Notes: generated by a model from the letters alone, not told the origin. A stretch of 64,000 nucleotides of DNA from Dyadobacter luteus (GCF_003383615.1 NZ_QNUL01000011.1:62001-126000); one strand, 5' to 3'. Shown: positions 33,833 to 42,680, counted from the first letter of the stretch. Translations and numbers: made by a program.

Positions 33833-33862
33833 ATCCCGAAACATTTTGAATGGTTTCGGGAT
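33833..33862 (-). terminator. Terminator of the TonB-domain gene
   Basis: ATCCCGAAAC (33833-33842) pairs with GTTTCGGGAT (33853-33862); the minus strand continues with TTTTTTG. Confidence 0.85.
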
Positions 33863-33880
33863 GGGATGAGCGGTGAAACT

Positions 33881-35332
33881 TTATCTTTGTATCTGAAAAT
33901 TAATCGGGAGATTGTATTTTACTTTCACCTTTTTTCCACGGACCTCCCCTGGCTCCCAGTGATTGGTCATTTTTTTCACAACCCTTAAAGCTTCATCATC
34001 CAGACCAAAACCTAAACCTTTCTCAACTTTATAGTCACACAAACTGCCATCTTCACATACTACAAAGGAAAGTAATACTTTTCCTCCCATACCCCTGCGG
34101 GCAGCTTCTATGGGATACACCATATTTTGGCCTAAAAATTTATAAAAGTTGGTTGTGCCACCCTTAAACTCTGGCTGGACAATAGCTTTGGAATATTTCG
34201 TTTCCTCTCCATTTTCATACGAAGCTCCCTCCAGCAATGAACCTGCGGCATATATCTCTCTGTACAGGATCTGTCCATCATTCCATTTCCCTGTCCACTC
34301 GCCTTCTTTATGTCCGTCAGCAACCTGCCCTCCTTCTATATAAGTTTTTCCATGAAACTCGCTTCCTTCCGACCGCCATATACCATTCCCGTCCTTTACC
34401 CGATAGGTTCCATCCTTTTCCCAACTATTGATGTATACCAGATCTTTTCCTGTCAGGTTTGGCTCCGCAGGATATTCCACCACGCTTTTTAACTGCCCAT
34501 TGTCATACCACACTATCTCAGTGGAGGAAGAATCCTCGTAAATACGAAGTTTTCTGAGCAGTCCGTTCGGGTCAAATTCTTTTAGCTTCGACTTCTTGTT
34601 ATTACTTCCATATTGGGTTTCGGCTAGTAACCGCCCATCAGGCAGAAATGTGGCTTCTGAAACGTAACTCGTCAGATTATCATCTTTTGCCGAAATTTGG
34701 TACGCCCTTACCGAATCCATCTTGTTAGCAGTGTATCCGTGTTTATACCATACCTCTTCTTTCTTAAAGGGCACCGTTACCATTTTGGACCACTTTTTAC
34801 CGTGCTTTTGTTCAGAAACCACATCGGATTTCAGGAAACCTCTTTCATCCAGATACCTGGTTACTCTATACTCCGCCTTTTCCGTATCAGATGTAGCGTA
34901 GAATTTTTTGTCATAGTAGTCTGTAATTCCATAGCTCGTACTATCAAAATTGATCGGAGGTTCGGCCTTGAACGTGACAGGATAAGACATATATTGCCTC
35001 ACTTTTTCGCCTCCTTTTACAGCTGGCTTCCAAGCCTTATATAAGGTTAAAACACGCAGTGCTTCCTGATCACATTGCGGATCAAGCCCCTTTATCACTT
35101 GCAAGTCTGTCATAGTACCATCAGTTTCTACGACGCCCTTTATATAGACACGACCGCCAATTCCCCGAACAGCACTTTTAAAAGGAATTTGGAGATTAGC
35201 TGCTATAAACTGATTGAAAATTCCAATTCCTCCGGAAGGCTCGACAGGCTGTTCAACTTCGTGAGCCAGGTAAACATTTTGGCCAAAAACAGACGAGCAA
35301 CAAAATAGAAAACTGATAAAAATCCCCTTCAT
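33881..35332 (-). CDS. Secreted protein with two TonB C-terminal domains around MORN-like repeats
   Basis: A 483-residue exported protein (signal peptide IFISFLFCCSSVFGQ). TonB C-terminal-type domains appear twice: at about 35-135 (IPFKSAVRGIGGRVYIKGVVETDGTM...DQEALRVLTLYKAWKPA) and at about 395-483 (GQNMVYPIEAARRGMGGKVLLSFVVCEDGSL...DDEALRVVKKMTNHWEPG). Between them is a stretch of YwqK/MORN-like antiparallel repeats (YDNGQLKSVVEY, GHKEGEWTGKWNDGQILYREIY). There is no N-terminal transmembrane anchor or ExbBD-interacting helix of classic TonB, so it is probably a periplasmic or surface protein and not an energy transducer. A terminator follows. Confidence 0.78.
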   Translation of the reverse strand: MKGIFISFLFCCSSVFGQNVYLAHEVEQPVEPSGGIGIFNQFIAANLQIPFKSAVRGIGGRVYIKGVVETDGTMTDLQVIKGLDPQCDQEALRVLTLYKAWKPAVKGGEKVRQYMSYPVTFKAEPPINFDSTSYGITDYYDKKFYATSDTEKAEYRVTRYLDERGFLKSDVVSEQKHGKKWSKMVTVPFKKEEVWYKHGYTANKMDSVRAYQISAKDDNLTSYVSEATFLPDGRLLAETQYGSNNKKSKLKEFDPNGLLRKLRIYEDSSSTEIVWYDNGQLKSVVEYPAEPNLTGKDLVYINSWEKDGTYRVKDGNGIWRSEGSEFHGKTYIEGGQVADGHKEGEWTGKWNDGQILYREIYAAGSLLEGASYENGEETKYSKAIVQPEFKGGTTNFYKFLGQNMVYPIEAARRGMGGKVLLSFVVCEDGSLCDYKVEKGLGFGLDDEALRVVKKMTNHWEPGEVRGKKVKVKYNLPINFQIQR

Positions 35333-35506
35333 TGGTTAATTTAGTTAGAGATGAGAATTATAAAAATAGCTTTTATTTCCTTTAAAAACTGCCCAAAACG
35401 TCGAAATAGCTGTACAATCTTATTTATCGGAGAGACAGCCATTTTCTTAACTTACTGATAACCTGACAATAACATCCAGTTAATATTAAATGAGAATATT
35501 TGTAAC

Positions 35507-36364
35507 ATGGCAGATAAAACTCATTTCCGGACGATTATCATTTCGGACCTTCACCTCGGAGCAGGTGGGTCGAAAGCAGAGGAGGTTACCAGTTTTCTGA
35601 AAAGCTATTCCTGCAAAAAATTAATCCTGAACGGTGACATTATCGACGCCTGGCAGCTAAAAAAATATGGTGTCTGGAAACGGAAACACACAATGTTTTT
35701 TAAGCGGGTATTAAAGATGATTGAAGATAATAACACGAAGGTTATTTACATCCGCGGGAATCATGACGATTTCCTCGATCAGATCATTCCGCTCCGGTTA
35801 GGCAAAAATTTTCAGATCAGAAAAGACTACGTGCTAAACTCAGGAGCTCAAAGATTTTACGTTACACATGGAGACGTGTTCGATTCCATCACCAGCAACC
35901 TGAAATGGCTGGCATATCTGGGTGATATTGGTTACACCTTCCTTCTTTGGCTGAACAAATTTTATAACAAATACCGCGCATGGAGGGGATTATCTTACTA
36001 TTCTCTTTCCCAACGCATCAAGCAGTCGGTAAAGCTCGCTGTGAATTACATGAGCGACTTCGAAGAAAAACTTACCGAGCTGGCCCGGTCACGAGATTGT
36101 GACGGCGTAATTTGCGGACATATACACCATCCGGCTATACGTGAGATTGATGGGATCAAATACATGAACTCAGGAGACTGGGTAGAAACATTGAGCGCAT
36201 TGGTTGAAGATTTCGAAGGAAATTGGAGCCTGCTTTATTATGACCAGCAAATGAGCCAGGAGAAGAAATCTACTAATGCTACTATTATTGATCATGTGCC
36301 AGGAAATGATAAACAAGTAGCTTTTACAGGCGTTTTTTTGGGTAGAAATCAACAAATCATGTAA
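35507..36364 (+). CDS. LpxH-like metallophosphoesterase (UDP-2,3-diacylglucosamine diphosphatase family)
   Basis: A 285-residue calcineurin-type phosphoesterase. Metal motifs in order: IISDLHLGAGG (DxH), LILNGDIIDAWQL (GDxxD), IRGNHDD (GNHD), VTHGDVFD and ICGHIHHPA (GHxH). The W-rich middle (YFLLWLNKFYNKYRAWRGLSYYS-type segment) resembles Bacteroidota LpxH2-like enzymes that hydrolyse UDP-diacylglucosamine to lipid X in lipid A synthesis. A close neighbour (2-bp gap) encodes a glycosyltransferase, so another lipid or polysaccharide phosphate substrate is also possible. Confidence 0.85.
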   Translation: MADKTHFRTIIISDLHLGAGGSKAEEVTSFLKSYSCKKLILNGDIIDAWQLKKYGVWKRKHTMFFKRVLKMIEDNNTKVIYIRGNHDDFLDQIIPLRLGKNFQIRKDYVLNSGAQRFYVTHGDVFDSITSNLKWLAYLGDIGYTFLLWLNKFYNKYRAWRGLSYYSLSQRIKQSVKLAVNYMSDFEEKLTELARSRDCDGVICGHIHHPAIREIDGIKYMNSGDWVETLSALVEDFEGNWSLLYYDQQMSQEKKSTNATIIDHVPGNDKQVAFTGVFLGRNQQIM

Positions 36365-36366
36365 TC

Positions 36367-37521
36367 ATGAAAATTCTGTTTCTGGTACAAGGAGAAGGGC
36401 GTGGACACATGACACAAGCTATCTCGCTGAGTCAAATTCTGCGTAGTGCAGGCCACCAGGTAGTGGGAGCACTCGTGGGAAAAGCAACCAACCGGGTTAT
36501 TCCTTCATTCTTTGCAGAACAGATTAAAGCCCCGGTTTACGAGTTTATTGCACCGGCTATTGCTTATAATCCGGGGGGAAAAGGTATGAACGTAGGTCAT
36601 ACGGTTTATTCCTTGTTCAGAAATGCAGGGCAGTATATCAAGGAGCTACGGACGATTCATGACAAGGTTAACGAAATACAACCTGACCTGATCATTAGTT
36701 TTTACGAGACTTACAGCGGACTTTACAACCTTATTTTTCGTCCGCAAATCCCAATGCTTTGCATAGCACATCAGTATTTACTGATGCATCCCAAATTCGT
36801 TTTCCCTGAAAAAAGCATTTTTAATCGTTTCCTGATTAACCTGAATTCCAGAGCAGCTTCCTGGTTGGCACATAAGCGTTTGGCTCTTTCTTTCAGGGAA
36901 ATGGAAGGGAACAGCGAGAATAAGATTGCTGTTGTTCCGCCTTTACTACGAAGAGAACTACGTTCCTTACAAACTTCAGCGGGAGACTTCCTGCTGGTTT
37001 ATATGACGCACCACAGTCTCAGCAAACAGATTATAGAATGGCATCAGGCCCACCCGGAAGTAGCTTTACACTGTTTTTGGGACAATCCTAATGTGTCGGA
37101 TGAATTTGTATTTGACAATACCCTTACCTTCCACCGCATTAACAGCGAAAAATACCTGAATAAACTTGCTTCCTGCAAAGCGCTAGTTACTACTGCCGGT
37201 TTCGAATCGGTATGCGAAGCCATGTATCTGGGTAAACCTGTGATGATGGTACCCGTTCCCAACCACTTCGAACAACAATGTAATGCAATAGATGGAGTAA
37301 TTTCGGGAGCTGGTATCAAATCCGAAACCTTCGATTTATCAAAAATTCTGGAATATTTACCCAACCATAAAAGCCAGTCTCAAACCTTCAGAAACTGGTA
37401 TCAGCGGGGTGATGCCTTATTTTTGAGTGAAGTATCTTCAGCAGTCAAAAGACCTGAGCTGTCACGAAAAACAGGTGTAATGCCTTTCTTTGCTCAACGT
37501 ATATTAAATTCGTTCTTGTAG
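36367..37521 (+). CDS. Glycosyltransferase, MurG/UDP-GlcNAc transferase-like (GT-B fold)
   Basis: A 384-residue protein starting 2 bp after the phosphoesterase stop. The N-terminal Rossmann part is MKILFLVQGEGRGHMTQAISLSQILRSAGHQVVGALVG; the C-terminal nucleotide-sugar region includes LASCKALVTTAGFESVCEAMYLGKPVMMVPVPNHFEQQCNA, close to the GGxGTxxEALxxG...P motif of MurG-type enzymes. It probably adds a sugar to a lipid or cell envelope carrier, using the product or partner of the upstream enzyme. Acceptor unknown. A stable hairpin follows. Confidence 0.85.
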   Translation: MKILFLVQGEGRGHMTQAISLSQILRSAGHQVVGALVGKATNRVIPSFFAEQIKAPVYEFIAPAIAYNPGGKGMNVGHTVYSLFRNAGQYIKELRTIHDKVNEIQPDLIISFYETYSGLYNLIFRPQIPMLCIAHQYLLMHPKFVFPEKSIFNRFLINLNSRAASWLAHKRLALSFREMEGNSENKIAVVPPLLRRELRSLQTSAGDFLLVYMTHHSLSKQIIEWHQAHPEVALHCFWDNPNVSDEFVFDNTLTFHRINSEKYLNKLASCKALVTTAGFESVCEAMYLGKPVMMVPVPNHFEQQCNAIDGVISGAGIKSETFDLSKILEYLPNHKSQSQTFRNWYQRGDALFLSEVSSAVKRPELSRKTGVMPFFAQRILNSFL

Positions 37522-37530
37522 TTATTCATT

Positions 37531-37564
37531 CGGCTCTTTCGCGAATCGTTTTGCGAAAGAGCCG
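37531..37564. terminator. Terminator between the glycosyltransferase and a convergent lipoprotein gene
   Basis: A perfect 12-bp stem, CGGCTCTTTCGC (37531-37542) with GCGAAAGAGCCG (37553-37564), loop GAATCGTTTT. Flanking T-runs are weak. Confidence 0.7.
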
Positions 37565-37569
37565 GATAT

Positions 37570-38103
37570 TTATTTACCTGCTGTAATAGCGGTTATTCGT
37601 ATTCCTCTGAAGCAATCGTCCATGCAGCCATCTTCGACGTAACCGGCGCTTGAAATCATTCCGGCGTTTTCAGCCGTAAAGTAGGTTTTTGCAGCGTTTC
37701 TTTTCACAAGCCATTCGCTTTTCGCTTTGTTATAAACCTCATCGAGCGTTATTGGTTGAGCTGCTGAATGCTCATGTTTACCCAATTCACTCTCATTTTC
37801 AACCCACTCAAGTTCAGCTTCGGGAAAGTTCTCAGGCAGGTTCTGAATTCCGGTATACCTGAATGCTCTCCTGACTACCCTACCTTCTGCAACAGAGATG
37901 ACCGTTTCGGTACCAGTTCCCGTCCATGACTGAAAACTGACAGTATAACGATATGTATTGCCCGACGACTCCCTGAATGCTTTCCACACATCTTCACTTT
38001 TTTTCAAGTCACTGTTAAATTCAGGCTCTGCATCACTGCAGGAAAACAGTAAGCCTATGAGTACAAGAAAGAGAAAAGAAGTTGCCGATTTTTTCATCAT
38101 CAT
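37570..38103 (-). CDS. Putative lipoprotein, unknown function
   Basis: A 177-residue protein with a lipoprotein signal (FLFLVLIGLLFSCSD, Cys lipidation site at about residue 22). The body contains beta-rich text (YRYTVSFQSWTGTGTETVISVAEGRVV) and a late pair of cysteines (DGCMDDCFRG). I do not recognise a named family with certainty. It is followed upstream on the same strand by a beta-barrel-like gene 28 bp away and may be in one operon with it and the LVIVD lipoprotein. Confidence 0.65.
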   Translation of the reverse strand: MMMKKSATSFLFLVLIGLLFSCSDAEPEFNSDLKKSEDVWKAFRESSGNTYRYTVSFQSWTGTGTETVISVAEGRVVRRAFRYTGIQNLPENFPEAELEWVENESELGKHEHSAAQPITLDEVYNKAKSEWLVKRNAAKTYFTAENAGMISSAGYVEDGCMDDCFRGIRITAITAGK

Positions 38104-38131
38104 ATTTCCGATTTCGTTGAGTTATAAATTT

Positions 38132-38716
38132 TTAAAATGACATTCCCACCCGAAGAGCCAGCCTGTTATAGACCCTCTCTTCATACCTTTCGATCTGTTG
38201 CCATTGAAGAGGCTTGGTCACTTCCACTTCTTGTCGTCTCCAGCTAAGTCCTATCGTAAAAGCGGCACCATCCGGCTTACCATACTTCATACCTATACCC
38301 GGATTCACCATCAGCCCCCCCTTCGTTTTGAAACCTTCAGCATCGCTATGAAACCACGCAAACCCATAGCCTGCATCTGCCGAAGCGTAGAGCCGCGCAG
38401 AACTGCCTCTGGTAAGATCGTACCGTACTCCAAGTGCTATAGGATTGATAAGCGCAGCTTTATACCAATCCATTCCCACACTCACACCTGCTGAAAATGG
38501 CTTACTAAACTGAATTCCCTGATACACCTGAGCGGTGATACTCACTTTATTTTCTGATGTTTCCGAAACTCCCATACCTCCGCCATAATTCACACGACCA
38601 AGCAATACACCCGCTTCGGTATGGTTTACATATCTTTTTGCAAAACGATCCTTTTGTTGGGCAAAGCCGGGAAGACACGCCAACAAACCTATCCCTACTA
38701 AAATAGTCCTTATCAT
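38132..38716 (-). CDS. Exported outer-membrane barrel-like protein
   Basis: From ATG 38716 it has 194 residues (a GTG at 38722 is an alternative). Signal peptide TILVGIGLLACLPGFAQ. The mature part alternates hydrophobic and polar residues in strand-like segments (GVRYDLTRGSSARLYASADAGYGFAWF, GAAFTIGLSWRRQEVEV) and ends in RLALRVGMSF, with a terminal Phe as in outer membrane proteins. No named family was recognised. It lies 23 bp after the LVIVD lipoprotein gene. Confidence 0.65.
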   Translation of the reverse strand: MIRTILVGIGLLACLPGFAQQKDRFAKRYVNHTEAGVLLGRVNYGGGMGVSETSENKVSITAQVYQGIQFSKPFSAGVSVGMDWYKAALINPIALGVRYDLTRGSSARLYASADAGYGFAWFHSDAEGFKTKGGLMVNPGIGMKYGKPDGAAFTIGLSWRRQEVEVTKPLQWQQIERYEERVYNRLALRVGMSF

Positions 38717-38739
38717 ATGCACTGATTTGATGTGAGAGC

Positions 38740-40035
38740 TTAAATTGACTTGCCTACAGGAATTTTGCTGATTTGTTTAAGATCATTAGGATTCGAAGCA
38801 TCATATTGATAAAAGCCATCTTTGCCAATCAGAAGAAGTGTTTTACCTAATGAAATGACATCATAAGCGTCCATTCCTTTGAAGTGTGCAATCTGATTTT
38901 TATCTACAGCGAACTTGTCTTTCACATCAAACAGCTTTAGTCCGTACTCCCCCTCACATAAATAAAGTGTCGGAAAATCAATACTCAAACCATGCGGATT
39001 CTGCATCTGATAACTCTTGATTAACTGCGGGGACGAAGCATTGCTCACATCAATCAGATCAAGTTGATTCTGAGCTCCTGCACAGGCATTTCCCGTACGT
39101 AATGTTACGTAAGCCACGTCATTATGTACAACCACCGGGTCACATGCGCGCCCATGCCGGAAAACGGAAAGCTGCTTCGGCTCAGCAGGATTGCTATTAT
39201 CATATATATACATCCCTGTTGTTGAACCAATGAAAAGTTTATTTTGATAAGGGAAAATAGTTTCTATACCCCAACCAACACTGATAGTGGCCGATTGTTG
39301 AGGTTGGGCGGGATTATCGATTGTGAATAACTGCAAATTATTCTGCCCTACTGCATATAGAAAATTTTGATGCAGGGCAAAGCGCGCCATTGAACCAGCC
39401 TGCCCATTTGTACCGCCGGAACTGGACGATGCAGCGGATGAAGAACTAAATGAAGCCATGTCTGCCAAGAAAAACCATCCTCCTCCCCACCAGCTGATAG
39501 GAAATGGCGTATCCTCACAGTTGGTCGTCACGGTTTCCGTAACAAACCGGGCATCGGAGTCGTTAATCGCGCCTACGGTCTCATTTAATGACCAGGATCC
39601 GCCATCGAAACTTCCGTTTTTAAATACGTTTTTGACACGTCCTGTTTCCTTTGCATTTACAGGATCGCTTATGTCCAGCGCCACGAGATCTGAAAAGCTG
39701 TCAGCATAAAGCGTTTGATCTCGCACAGCGATATCGCCATTGCCGGGAATATTGATAAACGAAACGAATTTGGGATTGGCAGGGTCGCTGTTGTCTAATA
39801 CATGTATTCCTTTCTTGATCTCGTTGATGAACAGATAGCTACCCTTCACATATATCTTTCCGGGACGATCCATTTCACGTGCAGTTTCCGCCTTTACCTG
39901 CGTGCGGATTTCCATCAGGGAACGGGTTACCTGTGTAAATTCGCGTTTCACACGAGTCTCTTTACATTTATCATTACACGACCACAGGGTCGTAGTCAAA
40001 GCAATGATAATCAGGGGGAGTAATTTTTCCTTCAT
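38740..40035 (-). CDS. LVIVD-repeat lipoprotein
   Basis: From ATG 40035 it has 431 residues; a TTG at 40044 adds three. Lipoprotein signal LLPLIIIALTTTLWSCND. The body is built of LVIVD-type propeller repeats: KGIHVLDNSDPANPKFVSFINIPGNGDIAV, SDLVALDISDPVNAKETGRV, LFTIDNPAQPQQSATI, MYIYDNSNPAEPKQLSVFRHG, LDLIDVSNASSPQLIKSYQM. A Ser-rich stretch (SFSSSSAASSSSGG) lies near residue 205. Such proteins are found at the cell surface of Bacteroidota; function unknown. It heads a three-gene minus-strand group. Confidence 0.82.
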   Translation of the reverse strand: MKEKLLPLIIIALTTTLWSCNDKCKETRVKREFTQVTRSLMEIRTQVKAETAREMDRPGKIYVKGSYLFINEIKKGIHVLDNSDPANPKFVSFINIPGNGDIAVRDQTLYADSFSDLVALDISDPVNAKETGRVKNVFKNGSFDGGSWSLNETVGAINDSDARFVTETVTTNCEDTPFPISWWGGGWFFLADMASFSSSSAASSSSGGTNGQAGSMARFALHQNFLYAVGQNNLQLFTIDNPAQPQQSATISVGWGIETIFPYQNKLFIGSTTGMYIYDNSNPAEPKQLSVFRHGRACDPVVVHNDVAYVTLRTGNACAGAQNQLDLIDVSNASSPQLIKSYQMQNPHGLSIDFPTLYLCEGEYGLKLFDVKDKFAVDKNQIAHFKGMDAYDVISLGKTLLLIGKDGFYQYDASNPNDLKQISKIPVGKSI

Positions 40036-40135
40036 AACGAACAAGGTTTTAAGCTATAGAAGATGTTACATTATTTAACCACATAATGCTATGACTCCGT
40101 CTGTTGCAAAATGGTTGTAACCGCTAAAACAAAAT

Positions 40136-40160
40136 CGTCCGAAAGCAAGGCCTTCGGACG
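40136..40160 (-). terminator. Hairpin, probable minus-strand terminator
   Basis: CGTCCGAA (40136-40143) pairs with TTCGGACG (40153-40160). On the minus strand the stem is followed by ATTTTGTTTT. It would end transcription coming from the anti-sigma/barrel gene. Confidence 0.55.
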
Positions 40161-40173
40161 ATAACGCACCCCG

Positions 40174-40196
40174 AAAATACTGGAAACCAGTATTTT
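40174..40196. terminator. Second hairpin in the gap
   Basis: AAAATACTGG (40174-40183) pairs with CCAGTATTTT (40187-40196) across a 3-nt loop, with T-runs on the plus side. Confidence 0.55.
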
Positions 40197-40207
40197 TTAT
40201 CTTTATT

Positions 40208-40249
40208 AGCTATCAGCAATTTGCTTCTAGCCATTAGCATATAGCAGTA
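40208..40249 (+). repeat. Heptad GC array, six units
   Basis: GC at 40209, 40216, 40223, 40230, 40237 and 40244, exactly 7 bp apart (AGCTATC, AGCAATT, TGCTTCT, AGCCATT, AGCATAT, AGCAGTA). Confidence 0.65.
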
Positions 40250-40342
40250 CCAGAATATGGGAATTGGTATTTTAACAGACAGTTCAAATGTCAGTGACCA
40301 ATTATATATCCTAAATATTTATCAGAATGAAAGTTACCGCAT

Positions 40343-40372
40343 GGCTGAAAGCTGATTGCAAACAGCCGATGC
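40343..40372 (+). repeat. Heptad GC array, four to five units
   Basis: GC at 40344, 40351, 40358 and 40365 (7-bp steps), then 40371 (6-bp step): GGCTGAA, AGCTGAT, TGCAAAC, AGCCGAT. Confidence 0.55.
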
Positions 40373-40537
40373 CCTTTTAGCACTTTATTCGGGCAATATT
40401 AAATTTTAACATGGCTAATAGATTTAAAAGATCTGCTCTTTAATCATCCGGTATTATCCGTCAAACTAGTTCTGTTTAAATCTCTGTTAAAGAAAGAGTC
40501 AATTCAAGCCTGAAAGGTTGGAAGGCTTTTGAAAAAT

Positions 40538-42085
40538 TTAGAAAGAATAGCGCATTCCCCAGGAAACACCGTACAGATATGGATGAGATTCCAGACTCTG
40601 ATTGGCTCTGAAACCCGACGATACAGCCCTCTGGTACGATCCCATCAGACTTGCCTTCCACCTGTCCGATAATTTGTAATTGAACCTCAGTCCTGTAGTT
40701 GCCGCCCAATTCATGCTTCTGTATACTTCATCACTCGCAGTTGTTCGGATCATCTGTCCGGCTGCGGATTCGAGTTCATTACTCAGGAAAAAGTTGGCCA
40801 TCATCCCTCCAAGCAAAGAATAACTCAGCTTTTTATCAGGATTCAAGGTAAAACCCGCCTGCAGCGGCAGCTGCAAATACTGATAGTTGTTACTTACATT
40901 CCTGTTTACATCAATAAATGCATTTCCCGCCAGGCTTTCATAGGTTCCACCTCCTGCTCCAATCGAAGGAGAATTTACAACTCCCGACTTGGCCGCAGAT
41001 AAGTTCACCAGCGCATCCTCCAGCATGTTCGTAGATCTGGCGCTCGAAGTATTTAATACATAACCGCCGCCCTCATAGCTGGAGTTACCTTTGAGATAAC
41101 TCACGCCCATTTCAAGAGACCAGTGTTTCGATAATTTCATACCTGCCTGCGTTTGCAGAGCATAGGCGTTCCCGGCTTTACTCGTACCGGTAGCAGATCC
41201 TTGTCTGTAAGATTGCTGCGAACTATAATTCTGTGCAGAAGAAAAAGCAGTAGGTGCATCTTTGATCTGGACATCAGGATTGAAGGAAGCAGGCATCAAA
41301 CCAATTCCAGCCCAATACTCTCCTTTTTTCTTCAGCTCCGGTAATTTTTCCTCCTGAATAGCATTTGGCTTATAGAAAACATACCGTTTTTGAAAGAACA
41401 CATCCAGCTCACTCACACCTATTCCTTCCAGTGCACCCACTTCTAAGCCCGTCCGTGCAGCTTCCGCCACCATTCTTTCATCCGGCATGGCAACTTCCAA
41501 ATCGGTAACTTCCTTACTTACAACCTCTGATGCACTTTTAGCGAATGTCTCATCCACGGTATTGTTAGCAACATTTTGCTCCTTAACACGATCTTCCCTG
41601 GCGATAAATGCCCGTGAGTCAACCGGAATATCCTTGACAGATTGCTCTTTTGATTTTTTTGGTCTGGTACCAGCAAGCAAACCCTCACGTCGCACCTGCA
41701 CTTTTTCTGTCGAAGATTCCTGTTTTGCAATCTTGTCTGCTTTTACTTCATCAGACGCCAGAGAAGAGCTATCATTTAAATCGCTGTCTGCTTTTTCAGT
41801 TTTGTTTTCCGAAGCTTGTTGGCTTATTCTTCCTGCAACTTCAGGACCTGTGATATTAGTAGATCTATTGATAAAATAACCTCCCCCTACAACCAACAGT
41901 GCAATTATTGACGCAGCAGCATACCACAGCTTCGGCCTGCGCCACCAAAGCGGTATAATATCTTTTTCATCACGGTCAAGGCGTGCCTCTATCTCATCCC
42001 ACACCGAAGGCGGAGGAGTTTCAGAGGCTTCATCAAAAGCCTTTTTCCACTGATTTTCAAAATTGTTTATTTCGGACGGATCCAT
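40538..42085 (-). CDS. Anti-sigma-like membrane protein fused to a C-terminal outer-membrane barrel-type domain
   Basis: From ATG 42085 it has 515 residues (TTG at 42091 is the alternative). The first 50 residues (ENQWKKAFDEASETPPPSVWDEIEARLDRDEK) resemble the cytoplasmic sigma-binding part of Bacteroidota anti-sigma proteins. One transmembrane helix follows (LWYAAASIIALLVVGGGYFI), then a Ser/Lys/Glu-rich linker, and from about 260 on a PorT-like beta-barrel pattern ending in SWGMRYSF. The start overlaps the ECF sigma gene by 29 bp, so translation is coupled and the pair probably forms a sigma/anti-sigma module. Confidence 0.78.
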   Translation of the reverse strand: MDPSEINNFENQWKKAFDEASETPPPSVWDEIEARLDRDEKDIIPLWWRRPKLWYAAASIIALLVVGGGYFINRSTNITGPEVAGRISQQASENKTEKADSDLNDSSSLASDEVKADKIAKQESSTEKVQVRREGLLAGTRPKKSKEQSVKDIPVDSRAFIAREDRVKEQNVANNTVDETFAKSASEVVSKEVTDLEVAMPDERMVAEAARTGLEVGALEGIGVSELDVFFQKRYVFYKPNAIQEEKLPELKKKGEYWAGIGLMPASFNPDVQIKDAPTAFSSAQNYSSQQSYRQGSATGTSKAGNAYALQTQAGMKLSKHWSLEMGVSYLKGNSSYEGGGYVLNTSSARSTNMLEDALVNLSAAKSGVVNSPSIGAGGGTYESLAGNAFIDVNRNVSNNYQYLQLPLQAGFTLNPDKKLSYSLLGGMMANFFLSNELESAAGQMIRTTASDEVYRSMNWAATTGLRFNYKLSDRWKASLMGSYQRAVSSGFRANQSLESHPYLYGVSWGMRYSF

Positions 42086-42626
42086 CGTCAAATCTTTTTT
42101 CCTTGTTCAGTTTTTGCTGAAGTATGCCTCTCGCTCTCGCATATTGTGACTTTGAGGTTCCTTCAGATATACCCAGTTTCTGGGCAATTTCGTTATGTTG
42201 ATATCCTTCTATTGCATAAAGGTTAAATATTACCTGACATCCGGGAGGCAGCTCCTGAATGAACCCCATCAGCTGTTGCATCTGAAAGTCTCCAAGAGTA
42301 ACCTCTCTGTCTGCAATTCCATTTTCGTATACTTCTATATCATCCAGCTCTTTCAGGTACTTCTGTTGCCTCAGGTGGTTCAGTGCTGTGTTTACAACCA
42401 CAGATCTTAGCCAATATTCGAGTGGACTATCGTTTCTGAATGAACTTATATTTTCATAAATTTTTATAAACGCATCCTGTAGCACATCCTCTGCATCCGC
42501 CCTGTTTTTGGTGTAGCGCAGGCATATAGCAAACAGCTTACCCCCAAAAACATCATACAATTGTTTTTGAGCGAGCCGGTTGCGCTGCTTACAGCCATTC
42601 ACCAATTCCTGTTCGTTAAAGGTCAT
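42057..42626 (-). CDS. ECF RNA polymerase sigma factor
   Basis: A 189-residue sigma factor with both regions. Region 2: LAQKQLYDVFGGKLFAICLRYTKNRADAEDVLQDAFIKIYENISSFRND. Region 4: GFIQELPPGCQVIFNLYAIEGYQHNEIAQKLGISEGTSKSQYARARGILQQKL. It directs RNA polymerase to a special promoter set, likely including its own operon. The overlapping downstream gene encodes its probable anti-sigma partner. A matching -7 element and a 5' hairpin lie upstream. Confidence 0.93.
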   Translation of the reverse strand: MTFNEQELVNGCKQRNRLAQKQLYDVFGGKLFAICLRYTKNRADAEDVLQDAFIKIYENISSFRNDSPLEYWLRSVVVNTALNHLRQQKYLKELDDIEVYENGIADREVTLGDFQMQQLMGFIQELPPGCQVIFNLYAIEGYQHNEIAQKLGISEGTSKSQYARARGILQQKLNKEKRFDDGSVRNKQF

Positions 42627-42680
42627 CCGAAGTTTAGGGGTGCTTCGTTCGGTTTATAGTTAATTCAGCACCTCTATCCC

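Larger units (their letters stand above)
40036..40537. other. 502-bp gap between two minus-strand genes
   Basis: Holds no gene-like frame. From left to right it has two hairpins (40136-40160 and 40174-40196), a six-unit heptad array (40208-40249), a second four-to-five-unit heptad array (40343-40372) and otherwise AT-rich sequence that should include the promoter of the LVIVD gene. Confidence 0.6.
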
